The translations under genes and the position numbers were made by a program. From Ciceribacter sichuanensis (lineage in GTDB: Bacteria > Pseudomonadota > Alphaproteobacteria > Rhizobiales > Rhizobiaceae), in contig NZ_JAMXLX010000006.1 in the NCBI RefSeq assembly GCF_024055605.1, positions 310,001 through 374,000 on the forward strand: a stretch of DNA of 64,000 bases. The letters are read 5' to 3'. Below are positions 52,122 to 61,642 of the stretch, piece after piece (the first letter of the stretch is position 1; every line of letters begins with the position of its first letter). The notes beneath the pieces were generated by a model. It saw nothing but the letters and a program-made list of their open reading frames with translations. It had not been told where the DNA came from and did not search any database.

Positions 52122-55100
52122 TAGAGCGATCCGATGATGATGTACTGGCCGAGCGACCGGTTGGCCGGGTGGGGAACGCCTGCACATGCGGCTCCCATGA
52201 CCGCGCCGGCCGGGCATGTGGTCAGGTCTTCGCCGGTGCTGCGTGCCGGCTGGCCGAGCGTGATCGACGACGGCTGTTCGAAGACGGTCGATGCCGGGAA
52301 GGCCGTCGGCGTGGGCGTCGAGGGTGTCGTGGGTACGATGGGGCCAGCCGTGACCGTCAGCGTGCCGCCCGTATAGCTCAGCGCGTAGTTGGCGGAGGCG
52401 GCAAGCGTGCCCTGCGTGATGGCATAGCTGCCTGCGGCGGAGGCGGACGAGGCGAGCGTCGAAAGTGTGCCCGTCAGGCTGTCGCTGCCGGCAAGCCCCA
52501 GTCCGCCGACGGTGTAGGTCAGCGCCGGAACGGCAGTGCCCGCAGTCATCGACTGGTTGTCCGCGGTGACTGTAATGGCGCGCGGCGTGATCGTCAGCGA
52601 GCCCGAGACGAAGGTGATGTCATAGCCGAACTGGCCGGAATAGAGCCCGCCAAGGGCAAGGGAACCGCCCGAATAGACGCCGACATTGGCGCTGCCGCTG
52701 GCATAGGCTGCGGTTCCGAGGATGAGCGAGGCGTCATAACCGGGCAGGCTGTAGGTCAGCGTACCGACGCTCGTACTTGTGGTCGAGGCGTCATAGACCT
52801 TGGTGCCGTTGCCGCCGGTAATCGTCAGCGCGGTCATGAAGGTGCGCAGCAGCGGTCCGGTCTGGCCCTCATAGATGCGCCAGATCGAACCCGTGCCGCC
52901 GTCGCCGTCGATGTTCCAGCCGGCCGTCGTGAAGGTCGAGAGCGAGGACAGCTGCGCGGTGGTGAGGCCGGTGACGCCGCCCGACGAACCGATGCCGACG
53001 CCGAGGCTGGTGCCGGAGGTCGTCGTATTCCAGAAGCTTGCCGTGACGGTGCCGGAATTGTTGCCGATCAGTCCGCCGTAAGGTGCGGCCGAAGACGGAA
53101 CCGTGCCGCTCGCGTAGCTGTTTGCCACCGTGCCGCTGTTGACCCCGACCAGACCGCCGGACGTATTGCCGCCGCTGACATTGCCGGTTGCATAGGCGTT
53201 GGCTATGCCGCCGGCATTGGCGCCGACGAGCCCGCCCGCCGTTGCGGTGGCGCCGCTGCCTGCGGTCACCGTGCCGGTGGCGAACGAGGTGGTGATGGTG
53301 CCGGTGGTGCCTGCCGTACCGTCCACCGTGTTGATGCCTACGAGGCCGCCCACATAGCTATCGGTGCCGCCAGTCACCGCGCCCGTGGCATAGCTTGCCG
53401 AAATGCCGGTGGCATTCGCGCCGGCAAGGCCGCCTGCGGCGCTGTTCGCGCCGACGCCGACGGTGCCGCTGGCCGAGCTGCCGGTGATGGTGCCGGTGCT
53501 GATGACGACGCCGCCGGATGTGGCGGCGGAGTTGAACGCCACGAGGCCGCCCGCATAGGCATTGTCGCCGGCCGTGACCGTCACGGCCGCATGGCTGTTG
53601 GTTATCGTGCCGGCGTTCATGCCGATCAGGCCGCCGACATAATGACTGTTGCCGGCCGAGGCCGTGCCCGATACCGAGACATTGCTGACCGTGCCGAAGT
53701 TGTAGCTCCCCAGCAGGCCGGCTATGGAGCCCGTGACGGAGCCCGAGAGGGTCAGGTTGGAAATCGTGCCGTCGATTCTGCCGAACAGCCCGGCCAGGCC
53801 GACCGACCGGTTGACGAGGAGGCCGCTTATGGTGTGGCCGGCGCCGTCGAGGCTGCCGGTAAAGCCGGTCGCGAAGTCACCGATGGAAGCGAAACCCGCA
53901 CCCGAATTCCAGCTTGCGGTGCTGCTGGCGTCGATGTCGGAGGCGAGCTCGAAGCTTTCGGTCAGCAGGCTGGCCGAGCCCATGCCCTGCAGGCCGTAAA
54001 CGTCAACGAGCTGGTAGGGCGTCGCCGCCGAGCCGTCGCCGCCGGTGGCGCGCAGGAAGGTGGCGCCGCCGCCGAGGCGGAAGTCGGTGGCATGGAAGGA
54101 GGCGAGCGTGCCGGCGACCTGTCTCCATGTGCCGGCGGTGAGCGAGAAGAGACCCACATCGATGGCGCTCGACGTGGTGGCCGTGCCGGCTGCGGAGATG
54201 ACGAGCGTGCCGTTGGCGGCGGTAACGGCGCCGCCCAGCGTGATGTCGCCGCTTGTGACCGTGGTCAGCGTCAGGCTGGACGTATCCGACCAGGAAATGG
54301 CGTCCGCGATGTCGAGGTCACCCCACGCCGTCAGCCCGACCGTGCCGCTGACGCCGAAGGTGCCGCCGCTGTCGAGCGACAACAGGCCTGCCGAGCCGAG
54401 ATTGGTGTCGAGCGTGTAGTTGCCGGAGGTGTTGAGGTAGACGCCGTAGCCGCCCGACGTGGTGAGCGAGGCGAAGGTGGATGGCGAAAGGAAGCCGAGA
54501 TCGGTATCGCTATAGCTGCCAAGCGTTGCGAAATAGCCTGTCTGCGTTGCCGAAAGCGATGTCTGGCCGGTGATCAGGTGCGCCGCCGTGCCGTAGATCG
54601 AAACGTTCTGCGCGCCGTTGGTGCCCGTGATGTCCGAGAAGGCAACGCCTTTGGTCGATCCGCCGTCAAGATAGGTCAGCACTCCGGCCGAAGCGAGCGA
54701 GGAGCCGGGGGCGAGCATGATGTAATAATAGCCGTTGGCGCCGGTGACGGCGCTGCCCATGCCGCTGCCGCCGGATACGGCGGTCACATTCGCGCCCACC
54801 AGCGCCGTCGTGCCCGCATCGCTATAGGCGGTGCCCGAAACGGCGACCGGTGTCGTGGCGTATTGCCACTTGAAATAGGGATAGAGGTTCGTTCCAGTTC
54901 CCCAGATGGACGAGGAGAAGCCGGCAGGCAGGCTGCCCTGGAGCTGGGCAGTGGTGCGGGCCGTGGCGCTGCCGGCGCCGCCGGCGATGCCGACCGATTG
55001 TCCGCTGGTCTGGGTGTTCCAGTAGGCGTTGGTGATTGCCGAGGCATTATTGTTGTTATAGCCGGCGAAGCCGCCAACTTGACTGCTGCCGGTCACGTAG

Positions 55101-58100
55101 CCGGTCGAATAGGCATTGGCGATGGTGCCGTTGACGAAGTTTACGCCGACGAAGCCGCCGATGTTGGAGGCGCTGCCGAGCCCGATGACCCTGCCGGTAG
55201 CGTAGGAATCCGTGATCGTCCCCTCGTTATGCCCGACGAAGCCGCCGATGGGACCCGAACTGCCGGTGACCGTGCCGGTGGCGTAGGACTGACTGATGGT
55301 GCCGCCGTCGAGGCTATAGCCGTTGGCGCCGACAAGACCGCCGATATAGCCGTCGCTGCCCCCGGTGCCGGTGACATTGCCCGTGGCGTAGGATTGGGTG
55401 ATCGTGCCACCGTTGAAGAGGTAGCCGACAAGGCCGCCGACCTGATAGCCGGCGCCGGTGACGTTGCCGCTTGCCGAGGAACCGCTCACAGCGCCGCCGT
55501 CGACCGCTCCGATGAGGCCGCCGGTATTGGCCTCTCCGGTGCTCACACCCGAGATGGTCGCACTCGCCGATGCACCCGATACCGAGCCGCCGATCATGTA
55601 GCCGATGAGCGCGCCGACGTCGTCATTGCCGGTGATGCTGCCGCCGGAGAGTGTCACGTTGCTGATGGTTGCGCCGTTCGTATAGCCGAACAGGCCGACA
55701 TAATTGGCGCCGGCGCGGTTGATCGTCAGGCCGCTGATGGTGTGGCCCTGGCCGTTGAAGCTGCCGGTGAAGTTCGAGGTGTCGCTGCCGATGGAAACGA
55801 AGCCCGACGAACCCCACAGGCCGCTGTAATACCCGCCGACGGCGGTGAATGCGCCGGTCAGATCGATATCGGCTCCCAGCGTGTAGCTGGCGGTGAGATC
55901 GAGCGACATCAGCTGCAGCGCCGCCGCGGTCGTGACCACGGTCGAATATTCGCTGCGAAGCATGGGCCGCGTCTGGCCGGCAATCATCACCCAGGTATTG
56001 GTGAAATCGAAGCCGGCATAGGTCGCCTGCGTGTAGGCCGAGGCGTTGGAGATGCCGGTGCCGGCGAAGCTGGTGGCCTGCCCGGTGGAATTTATGTCCC
56101 AATAGGCGTTGGACAATGTGAGCGAGCCCGCCACTATTTCCCCGCCGATCAATCCGCCTGTATTGGCCAGACCCGTCACCCTGCCGCTGGCATAGACATT
56201 GGTGATGGTGCCGCCCTGATAGAGACTGCCGGCAAAACCGCCGGCATAGTTGCCGGTTGCGGTGACCGAACCTGTGGCATAGGAATCGGAGACGGAGCCG
56301 GCGCGCAGACGGCCGATCAGGCCGCCGACCTCGTCTCCCCCGCTGACCGTCGCGGTCGAGGAGGAGCCGGAGATCGTGCCCTGGTCGAACCAGCCGACCA
56401 GTCCGCCGATCTGGCCCGCCGTGCCCGTCACACTGCCCGTCGCATGCACGTTGATGACCGATCCCGAGGAGACATTGCCGGCGACCGTGCCAACTCTTCC
56501 GGCGCCGATGACCGACATGTTCGACAGGGTCAGATCCCTGACGGTTCCCCACAGGGTGCCGATCAGTCCGACGGTCGATTGCCCGGGACGGTTGATGGTC
56601 AATCGGTCCACCGTGTGCCCGAGACCGGTCAGCGTCGTGGTAAAGGATGAAATCGGGTTGAAACCCGCGCCACTGTTCCAGCTTGCCGTGGCCGAGGCGT
56701 CGATATCGTTGCCCAGCGCGTAATTCGTGCCGTCGACCATGGCCTGCAGGCCGGCCACATCATGGATCAGGGTATAGGCCGCGCCATTGACGGAAAGCGA
56801 TGCGCCGCTGTCGGGCAGAGACACACGAGCGCCGTTCAGCAGCGAATAGGCTGTGCCATAACCAAGGCTCAGCGCCGCGTTCGTGCCGCTCAAAGTCACA
56901 TTCTTGGCGATCTTCAGAGCACCGGCCGCAGACAGGCTGGCGTTTGCATTCGCGTGGCTGTCGACAAGCGCCCCGTTGATCGTCAGGTCGCCCGACGTCG
57001 TGGTCAGGCTGAGCGTTCCGTTCGCCGTGATCGGCCCGGAAACGGTCAGCGTCTGGCTGTTGCTGAAGGCAAAGGATCCCGCGGCGCTGGATGCGCCAAG
57101 CGTGGAGATCGTATTGCCGGCATTGGTCAGGACGACCGAGCCGCCGTTTGCGGCGGTCGCGGTGACGGTGCCGGCCGTGATGGCGGCGGTCTGACTGATG
57201 CCGCCGGCGCCGGCGCTGAGGACGAGCGCGCTGCCGGCGTTGCTGCCCGTAATCGCGGCGTTGATCAAAATACCGCCCGTACTGGCATCGGCCAGCAACG
57301 ACAATGTCGTGGCGGCTGACCATGTTACCGCGGCGTCCACAGTGATGTTGCCGGCTTCCGAGCCTGCGCCGTTTGTCGTGATCGCGACGTTGTTGTTGGA
57401 GAGATAGGAACTCAGGGTCGTGTTGTTGATGTTTGCGCCGCTCGCGGTGGGCTGCACTTCCCACGGGTTGGACGACACGGTCACCGAGACATTGCTGGAT
57501 GCGGACGACGAAATGGTGATGTTGTAGGGATCGATAAGCCAGGTGCCCATGGCCCCCTGTTCGGAGAGTGTGGAAATGGAGACATTGTCGCCGAGCAGCA
57601 GGTTGTGCCCCGAGGTTTCCACGAGGCCGCCAGCCGCGGTACCGGCGCCGGTCGCCGTGATCTTGCCGTCGAAAACCGTGGTATCGTCCGACCATACGAC
57701 AGCCCGCCCGCCCGCGCCGGCGGTGCCGTCAACGCGGATCACAGCACCCGCGGCAACCGCCACCCTGTCGGCCGTCGCCACGTCTTCGTCGAGGAATTTC
57801 GTCGCGGCATTGTAACCGCCCTGGTAATCGCCGCCGATCAGCACGGTGCCGCCGGTTGCGCCGGAGGCATCGACCGTCGCGGCTGAGCCAAGCGCGATCC
57901 TGTCGCCGGTGACGACGACCGTGCCGCCGGAACCGGTGGTGCCGGTTGCCTCGACCGTGCCATTGATGATGACATCGCCGCCGGAAATGCGGATGTCGCC
58001 GCCGCTGTCGGGCCGCGCCTGCGGAACCGGAACGCGCGTCGGCAGGCTGGCCGAGGCCGTTTGCGGACGGGTGGCGCTGAGCTTGCCGGTGACTTCTACC

Positions 58101-58921
58101 TTGCCGCCCTCGCCTGCCGTGAGGAAGATGCGGCCGTCCTTGCTGGCGACGCCGGTCGCCTTGACGACACCGCCGGTATTGCCGGCCAGCGCATAGACAT
58201 TGCCGCCATTGGCGCGCAGTTCGGCATTGGCCGCGGCGATGGCGCCGGAATTGCTAGCCTCGGTATCGGAACCGCCGACCACGACGGCGAATAGGCCGTC
58301 CGCATCGGCGGTGTCCTTGGCCAGGATCTCGTAGCCGGCCAGCAGGCCGACGGTGCCGTTTTCGGCGGTGATGCTGCCGGAATTGTCGACCGCGCGGGCA
58401 ATCAGCGCCACGTCGCCGGAAGCCGAGCTGATGGTGCCGAGATTGACGACGGCGGCCTTGGAGCTGCCGGAAAAGGTCATCGCGCCGCCGGCGAGGAACT
58501 GCTGGTCGGTGACGTCATGGGTGGAGGCGAAGAAATTGCCGCCGGTCGAGATGACGCCATCCTTGCCGACCACGATGCCGGCGCGGTTGACGAGATAGAG
58601 CGAGCCCGTGGCCGTCAGCGATCCGTCGATCTGCGAACCGAGATTGCCCGTCACGCGGTTAAGCGTTGCGCCCGCGCCGTTGTCGAAATGCACCGATGCG
58701 CCCGAACCGATGGAGAAATCTTGCCATTCGACGATGCCGGTGGCGCTGGTCTGGTCGATCATGAGGCCGGTCGGAACCGCCTGGATATTGCCGGAACCGG
58801 CGGTGAAATTACCGCCCGTCGGCAGGACCTGCTGCGAAAAGGCGGGAAGCGGAAGTGAAACGGTGGCAAGAAGAAGTGCCGTGTAGTGCCGGAAGCCCCG
58901 GTTCCGCATCCTTATGCCCAC
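52121..58921 (-). CDS. TpsA adhesin with FHA-type secretion domain and GLUG repeats
   Basis: A very large (about 2,270 residues) secreted protein. The N-terminal signal is followed by the filamentous hemagglutinin TPS domain (GNIQAVPTGLMIDQTSATGIVEW, NRVTGNLGSQIDGSLTATGSLYLVN, GIVVGKDGVI). Long regions are low-complexity Gly/Thr/Ala/Ser with GLUG-type repeats such as GGLVGVNSGTV. The C-terminus has MBG/YDG-like domains (VYDASTTS, ITVTADNQSM). A GTG at 58921 with GGAGAAGG upstream is preferred; ATG 58936 is the alternative. It is an adhesin or biofilm matrix protein secreted by the adjacent TpsB. Confidence 0.92.
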   Translation of the reverse strand: MGIRMRNRGFRHYTALLLATVSLPLPAFSQQVLPTGGNFTAGSGNIQAVPTGLMIDQTSATGIVEWQDFSIGSGASVHFDNGAGATLNRVTGNLGSQIDGSLTATGSLYLVNRAGIVVGKDGVISTGGNFFASTHDVTDQQFLAGGAMTFSGSSKAAVVNLGTISSASGDVALIARAVDNSGSITAENGTVGLLAGYEILAKDTADADGLFAVVVGGSDTEASNSGAIAAANAELRANGGNVYALAGNTGGVVKATGVASKDGRIFLTAGEGGKVEVTGKLSATRPQTASASLPTRVPVPQARPDSGGDIRISGGDVIINGTVEATGTTGSGGTVVVTGDRIALGSAATVDASGATGGTVLIGGDYQGGYNAATKFLDEDVATADRVAVAAGAVIRVDGTAGAGGRAVVWSDDTTVFDGKITATGAGTAAGGLVETSGHNLLLGDNVSISTLSEQGAMGTWLIDPYNITISSSASSNVSVTVSSNPWEVQPTASGANINNTTLSSYLSNNNVAITTNGAGSEAGNITVDAAVTWSAATTLSLLADASTGGILINAAITGSNAGSALVLSAGAGGISQTAAITAGTVTATAANGGSVVLTNAGNTISTLGASSAAGSFAFSNSQTLTVSGPITANGTLSLTTTSGDLTINGALVDSHANANASLSAAGALKIAKNVTLSGTNAALSLGYGTAYSLLNGARVSLPDSGASLSVNGAAYTLIHDVAGLQAMVDGTNYALGNDIDASATASWNSGAGFNPISSFTTTLTGLGHTVDRLTINRPGQSTVGLIGTLWGTVRDLTLSNMSVIGAGRVGTVAGNVSSGSVINVHATGSVTGTAGQIGGLVGWFDQGTISGSSSTATVSGGDEVGGLIGRLRAGSVSDSYATGSVTATGNYAGGFAGSLYQGGTITNVYASGRVTGLANTGGLIGGEIVAGSLTLSNAYWDINSTGQATSFAGTGISNASAYTQATYAGFDFTNTWVMIAGQTRPMLRSEYSTVVTTAAALQLMSLDLTASYTLGADIDLTGAFTAVGGYYSGLWGSSGFVSIGSDTSNFTGSFNGQGHTISGLTINRAGANYVGLFGYTNGATISNVTLSGGSITGNDDVGALIGYMIGGSVSGASASATISGVSTGEANTGGLIGAVDGGAVSGSSASGNVTGAGYQVGGLVGYLFNGGTITQSYATGNVTGTGGSDGYIGGLVGANGYSLDGGTISQSYATGTVTGSSGPIGGFVGHNEGTITDSYATGRVIGLGSASNIGGFVGVNFVNGTIANAYSTGYVTGSSQVGGFAGYNNNNASAITNAYWNTQTSGQSVGIAGGAGSATARTTAQLQGSLPAGFSSSIWGTGTNLYPYFKWQYATTPVAVSGTAYSDAGTTALVGANVTAVSGGSGMGSAVTGANGYYYIMLAPGSSLASAGVLTYLDGGSTKGVAFSDITGTNGAQNVSIYGTAAHLITGQTSLSATQTGYFATLGSYSDTDLGFLSPSTFASLTTSGGYGVYLNTSGNYTLDTNLGSAGLLSLDSGGTFGVSGTVGLTAWGDLDIADAISWSDTSSLTLTTVTSGDITLGGAVTAANGTLVISAAGTATTSSAIDVGLFSLTAGTWRQVAGTLASFHATDFRLGGGATFLRATGGDGSAATPYQLVDVYGLQGMGSASLLTESFELASDIDASSTASWNSGAGFASIGDFATGFTGSLDGAGHTISGLLVNRSVGLAGLFGRIDGTISNLTLSGSVTGSIAGLLGSYNFGTVSNVSVSGTASAGNSHYVGGLIGMNAGTITNSHAAVTVTAGDNAYAGGLVAFNSAATSGGVVISTGTITGSSASGTVGVGANSAAGGLAGANATGISASYATGAVTGGTDSYVGGLVGINTVDGTAGTTGTITTSFATGTVTAGSGATATAGGLVGANAGGIANAYATGNVSGGNTSGGLVGVNSGTVANSYASGTVPSSAAPYGGLIGNNSGTVTASFWNTTTSGTSLGVGIGSSGGVTGLTTAQLSSLSTFTTAGWNIDGDGGTGSIWRIYEGQTGPLLRTFMTALTITGGNGTKVYDASTTSTSVGTLTYSLPGYDASLILGTAAYASGSANVGVYSGGSLALGGLYSGQFGYDITFVSGSLTITPRAITVTADNQSMTAGTAVPALTYTVGGLGLAGSDSLTGTLSTLASSASAAGSYAITQGTLAASANYALSYTGGTLTVTAGPIVPTTPSTPTPTAFPASTVFEQPSSITLGQPARSTGEDLTTCPAGAVMGAACAGVPHPANRSLGQYIIIGSL

Positions 58922-59156
58922 GTTGCCTTCTCCCATAAATTTGCGGATTTAATAGTAAAATCAAAGTAGCGCCAAATAAACACGACGCAGAGACGAATAA
59001 TATCCGTGCCGACGATTATGAACCATACGCTTTGCTGTCAAGGGCGATATCTGGGTAGGTTTTACGCAGATTGCGTCGATCGCCGAGCGGTCGGAACTTT
59101 GCGGAATACTTGTGGCTGCGCGGTAACAATGCCTATCTCGCGGGCAGGCAGTCCGC

Positions 59157-59208
59157 TTGACACATTTTTGAGCGAGCCATAGAGAATTTCGACCAACTGG
59201 TAAAATAG
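59157..59208 (+). promoter_or_regulatory. promoter of the BMP-type transporter operon
   Basis: The -35 TTGACA (59157-59162) and -10 TAGAGA (59180-59185) are 17 bases apart. A CAACTGGTAAAA segment (59194-59205) downstream resembles part of the operator at 30159-30172 and also contains an ACCA-N2-TGGT dyad, so a GntR-type site is possible. The assignment is weak. Confidence 0.4.
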
Positions 59209-59222
59209 AGGGGATCGCTGCA

Positions 59223-60209
59223 ATGACGAAAGACATCATGTTTACGCGCCGGAGCCTGATGGCGACCGGTCTTGTTCTCGGTTCGGGCATCATCGCTCCC
59301 TCCGTCCGCGCCGCCGCTCCCATCAAGGTCGCCGGCATCCACGGTTCGCCGGTGGAAAACGCCTGGAACTCGGTGCTGCACAAGGCGCTGCAGGATGCCG
59401 CCGCCGAAGGCGTCATCGAATACGTGTTCTCGGAAGGCGTTTCCGGAACCGACTATCCGCGCGCCATGCGCGAATATGCCGAACAGGGCGCCAAGCTGAT
59501 CATCGGCGAAGCCTATGCTGTTGAAAGCGAAGCGCGTGAAGTGGCTGCCGACTATCCGGATACCGCCTTCGTGCTCGGTTCGAGCGGCAAGGAATCCGGC
59601 GACAATTTCGGCGTCTTCGGCACCTGGAACCATGACGGCGCCTATCTCGCCGGCATGCTGGCCGGCAAGATGACCAGGAGCAACGTCGTCGGCTCCGTCG
59701 GCGCCATGCCGATCCCGGAAGTCAACATGCTGATCAACGCCTTCGGCGAAGGCGTGAAGGCCGTCAACCCGGACGCCAAGCTGCTGGTTTCCTTCATCGG
59801 CACCTTCTTCGACCCGCCGAAGGCCCGCGAAGCCGGTCTCGCCCAGATCGACGCCGGCGCCGACATCCTGTTCGGCGAGCGCATCGGCACGGCGGATGCC
59901 GCCAAGGAACGCGGCATCAAGTCTGTCGGCTCGCTGATCGACTATACCCCGCGTTATCCGGAAACCGTGTTCGCCAACGCGCTCTGGGGCTTCCGTCCGA
60001 TCCTCAACGCGGCGCTGGCCGACGTTGCCGCCGGCAAGCCGGTGGGCAAGGACTACACTGCCTTCGGTCTTCTGAAGGAAGGCGGCAGCGACATCGCCTA
60101 TGTGAAGGGTGTCGCCCCGGCCGAGGCTGAAGCCGCCATGGAAGCCAAGCGCGCCGAGATCAAGTCCGGCGCCTTCGAGGTTCCGCGCAACATGGACGAG
60201 CCGAAGTAA
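59223..60209 (+). CDS. BMP/PnrA-like substrate-binding protein
   Basis: The 328-residue periplasmic protein has a twin-arginine-like signal (FTRRSLMATGLVLGSGIIAPSVRA) and BMP family features. These are SVLHKALQDAAAEG, YRAM-type segment YPRAMREYAEQGAKLIIGEAYAVESEA, FVLGSSGKESGDNFGVFGTWNHDGAYLAGMLAG and GTFFDPPKAREAG. These proteins capture purine nucleosides or related compounds for an ABC importer. GAGGGGA lies before the ATG. It is first in an operon with an amidase, ATPase and permease. Confidence 0.9.
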   Translation: MTKDIMFTRRSLMATGLVLGSGIIAPSVRAAAPIKVAGIHGSPVENAWNSVLHKALQDAAAEGVIEYVFSEGVSGTDYPRAMREYAEQGAKLIIGEAYAVESEAREVAADYPDTAFVLGSSGKESGDNFGVFGTWNHDGAYLAGMLAGKMTRSNVVGSVGAMPIPEVNMLINAFGEGVKAVNPDAKLLVSFIGTFFDPPKAREAGLAQIDAGADILFGERIGTADAAKERGIKSVGSLIDYTPRYPETVFANALWGFRPILNAALADVAAGKPVGKDYTAFGLLKEGGSDIAYVKGVAPAEAEAAMEAKRAEIKSGAFEVPRNMDEPK

Positions 60210-60220
60210 CCGGCAATATC

Positions 60221-61642
60221 ATGACGAATGACGCAACGTCGCTGGCCGAGGCGATCCGCAAGGGTCGCCTCACGGCTGGCGAGGCGATGCAGGCCGCACT
60301 GGAACGCGCCGACCGGTTTTCCGGTCTCGGCGCGATTTCGCATGTCGACGCCACGCTCGGCGAAGCTGCCGCAAGGGCTGCGGACGAGCGGCTGACCAAA
60401 GGCTCTGCGCATGTGCCCTTTGCGGGCGTGCCGAGCCTTGCCAAGGATCTTGGCGGCCCCTTTGCCGGCCTTCCCGTTTCAGCCGGCTCGCGCATGCTGG
60501 ATCATGACGGCGAAGGCGCGCCGGATTCTGATCTCGCCGCCCGCATGCGCGTTTCGGGCCTCTGTTTCTTCGGGCTGACCACGGTGCCGGAAATGGGGCT
60601 TTCCCTTTCCTCCGAACCCGCGACCGGACCTGTTTGCCGCAACCCGCTCGATCAGACGCGCACCTCGGGCGGTTCCTCCGGCGGTGCGGCGGCGGCCGTC
60701 GCCGCGGGGATCGTTTCGATTGCGCATGCCACCGATGCCGGTGGTTCCATCCGCATTCCCGCCGCCTGCTGCGGTCTTTTCGGTATCAAGGCGACGCGCG
60801 GCGTCATGCCGGCCGGCCCCGGCTTCGGCAATCATCTCGGCGGCATTGCCAGCGAGCTTGCCATCTGCCGCTCCGCCCGCGATCTCAAGACGATCTTCGA
60901 GGCGGTGAAAGGCGATGCGCGCGGCCCCTTCGCCGATCCCGAACTGGCCACCCCTGATGGCCGGAAACTGCGGATCGGCCTCGTTGCCGAAACCGGCTCC
61001 GACCATCCAACCGATCCCGCCCGCAGCGAAGCCGTCGAGGCGGCGGCACTGGCGCTGGAAGCGGACGGCCACACCCTTATCCGGCTCAACTGGTCTGTGT
61101 TCGCCGGTCCGGTCGAAGCGAGCGGTATTGCGTTCCGCGACATGATCGCCGTCAATCTCGCCAATTTCGTTGCGGCTGTCGGCCTTGATGCCGAAAAGGC
61201 CGAGCCGCTGACGCAGGCCTTCATTCGCCATGGCGGCAAGGTGACCGGCGGCGCGCTGTGGTCGGCGATGGACGGCACGGTGCATGCGAGCCGCGCGCTC
61301 TGGGATCTCTTTGCCGGCTTCGACATTCTCGTGACACCGATGCTGTCGACCGCCCCGCCCGCGCTCGGTTCCTTTCCTTTCGACCATGGCGACATCGACC
61401 TGCAGATCCGCCGCATGACGGATTTCGCGCCGCTTGCCGCCCTTTGCAACATGACCGGCTTTCCGGCCGTGACGCTACCTTTCGGCGCGGATGGCGACGG
61501 GCTTCCCCTGCCGGTGCAGATCATCGCGCCGATGGGTGCGGATCGCCTTCTTCTGAAGCTTGCGGAACGGCTGGAAAAGCAGGGGCGCTGGCAACATCGT
61601 CATGGTGTGGCGGGACTGGATATGAGAGGACTGGACGCATGA
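60221..61642 (+). CDS. amidase-signature hydrolase in a BMP transporter operon
   Basis: The 473-residue enzyme has the amidase triad: Lys in [12 protein letters not shown], cis-Ser in [16 protein letters not shown] and the nucleophile Ser in [16 protein letters not shown]. It sits between the binding-protein gene and the ATPase gene and overlaps the latter by ATGA. It probably acts on the imported compound or its product. The substrate is not readable. A different amidase gene lies at 26726-28084, with only family-level similarity. Confidence 0.9.
   Translation: MTNDATSLAEAIRKGRLTAGEAMQAALERADRFSGLGAISHVDATLGEAAARAADERLTKGSAHVPFAGVPSLAKDLGGPFAGLPVSAGSRMLDHDGEGAPDSDLAARMRVSGLCFFGLTTVPEMGLSLSSEPATGPVCRNPLDQTRTSGGSSGGAAAAVAAGIVSIAHATDAGGSIRIPAACCGLFGIKATRGVMPAGPGFGNHLGGIASELAICRSARDLKTIFEAVKGDARGPFADPELATPDGRKLRIGLVAETGSDHPTDPARSEAVEAAALALEADGHTLIRLNWSVFAGPVEASGIAFRDMIAVNLANFVAAVGLDAEKAEPLTQAFIRHGGKVTGGALWSAMDGTVHASRALWDLFAGFDILVTPMLSTAPPALGSFPFDHGDIDLQIRRMTDFAPLAALCNMTGFPAVTLPFGADGDGLPLPVQIIAPMGADRLLLKLAERLEKQGRWQHRHGVAGLDMRGLDA

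Noticed and set aside
52169..56650. Very long plus-strand open frame (1,493 codons)
   Set aside because: It runs antisense to the TpsA gene, which has clear domains. The repetitive GC-rich codons of TpsA leave the opposite frame free of stops.
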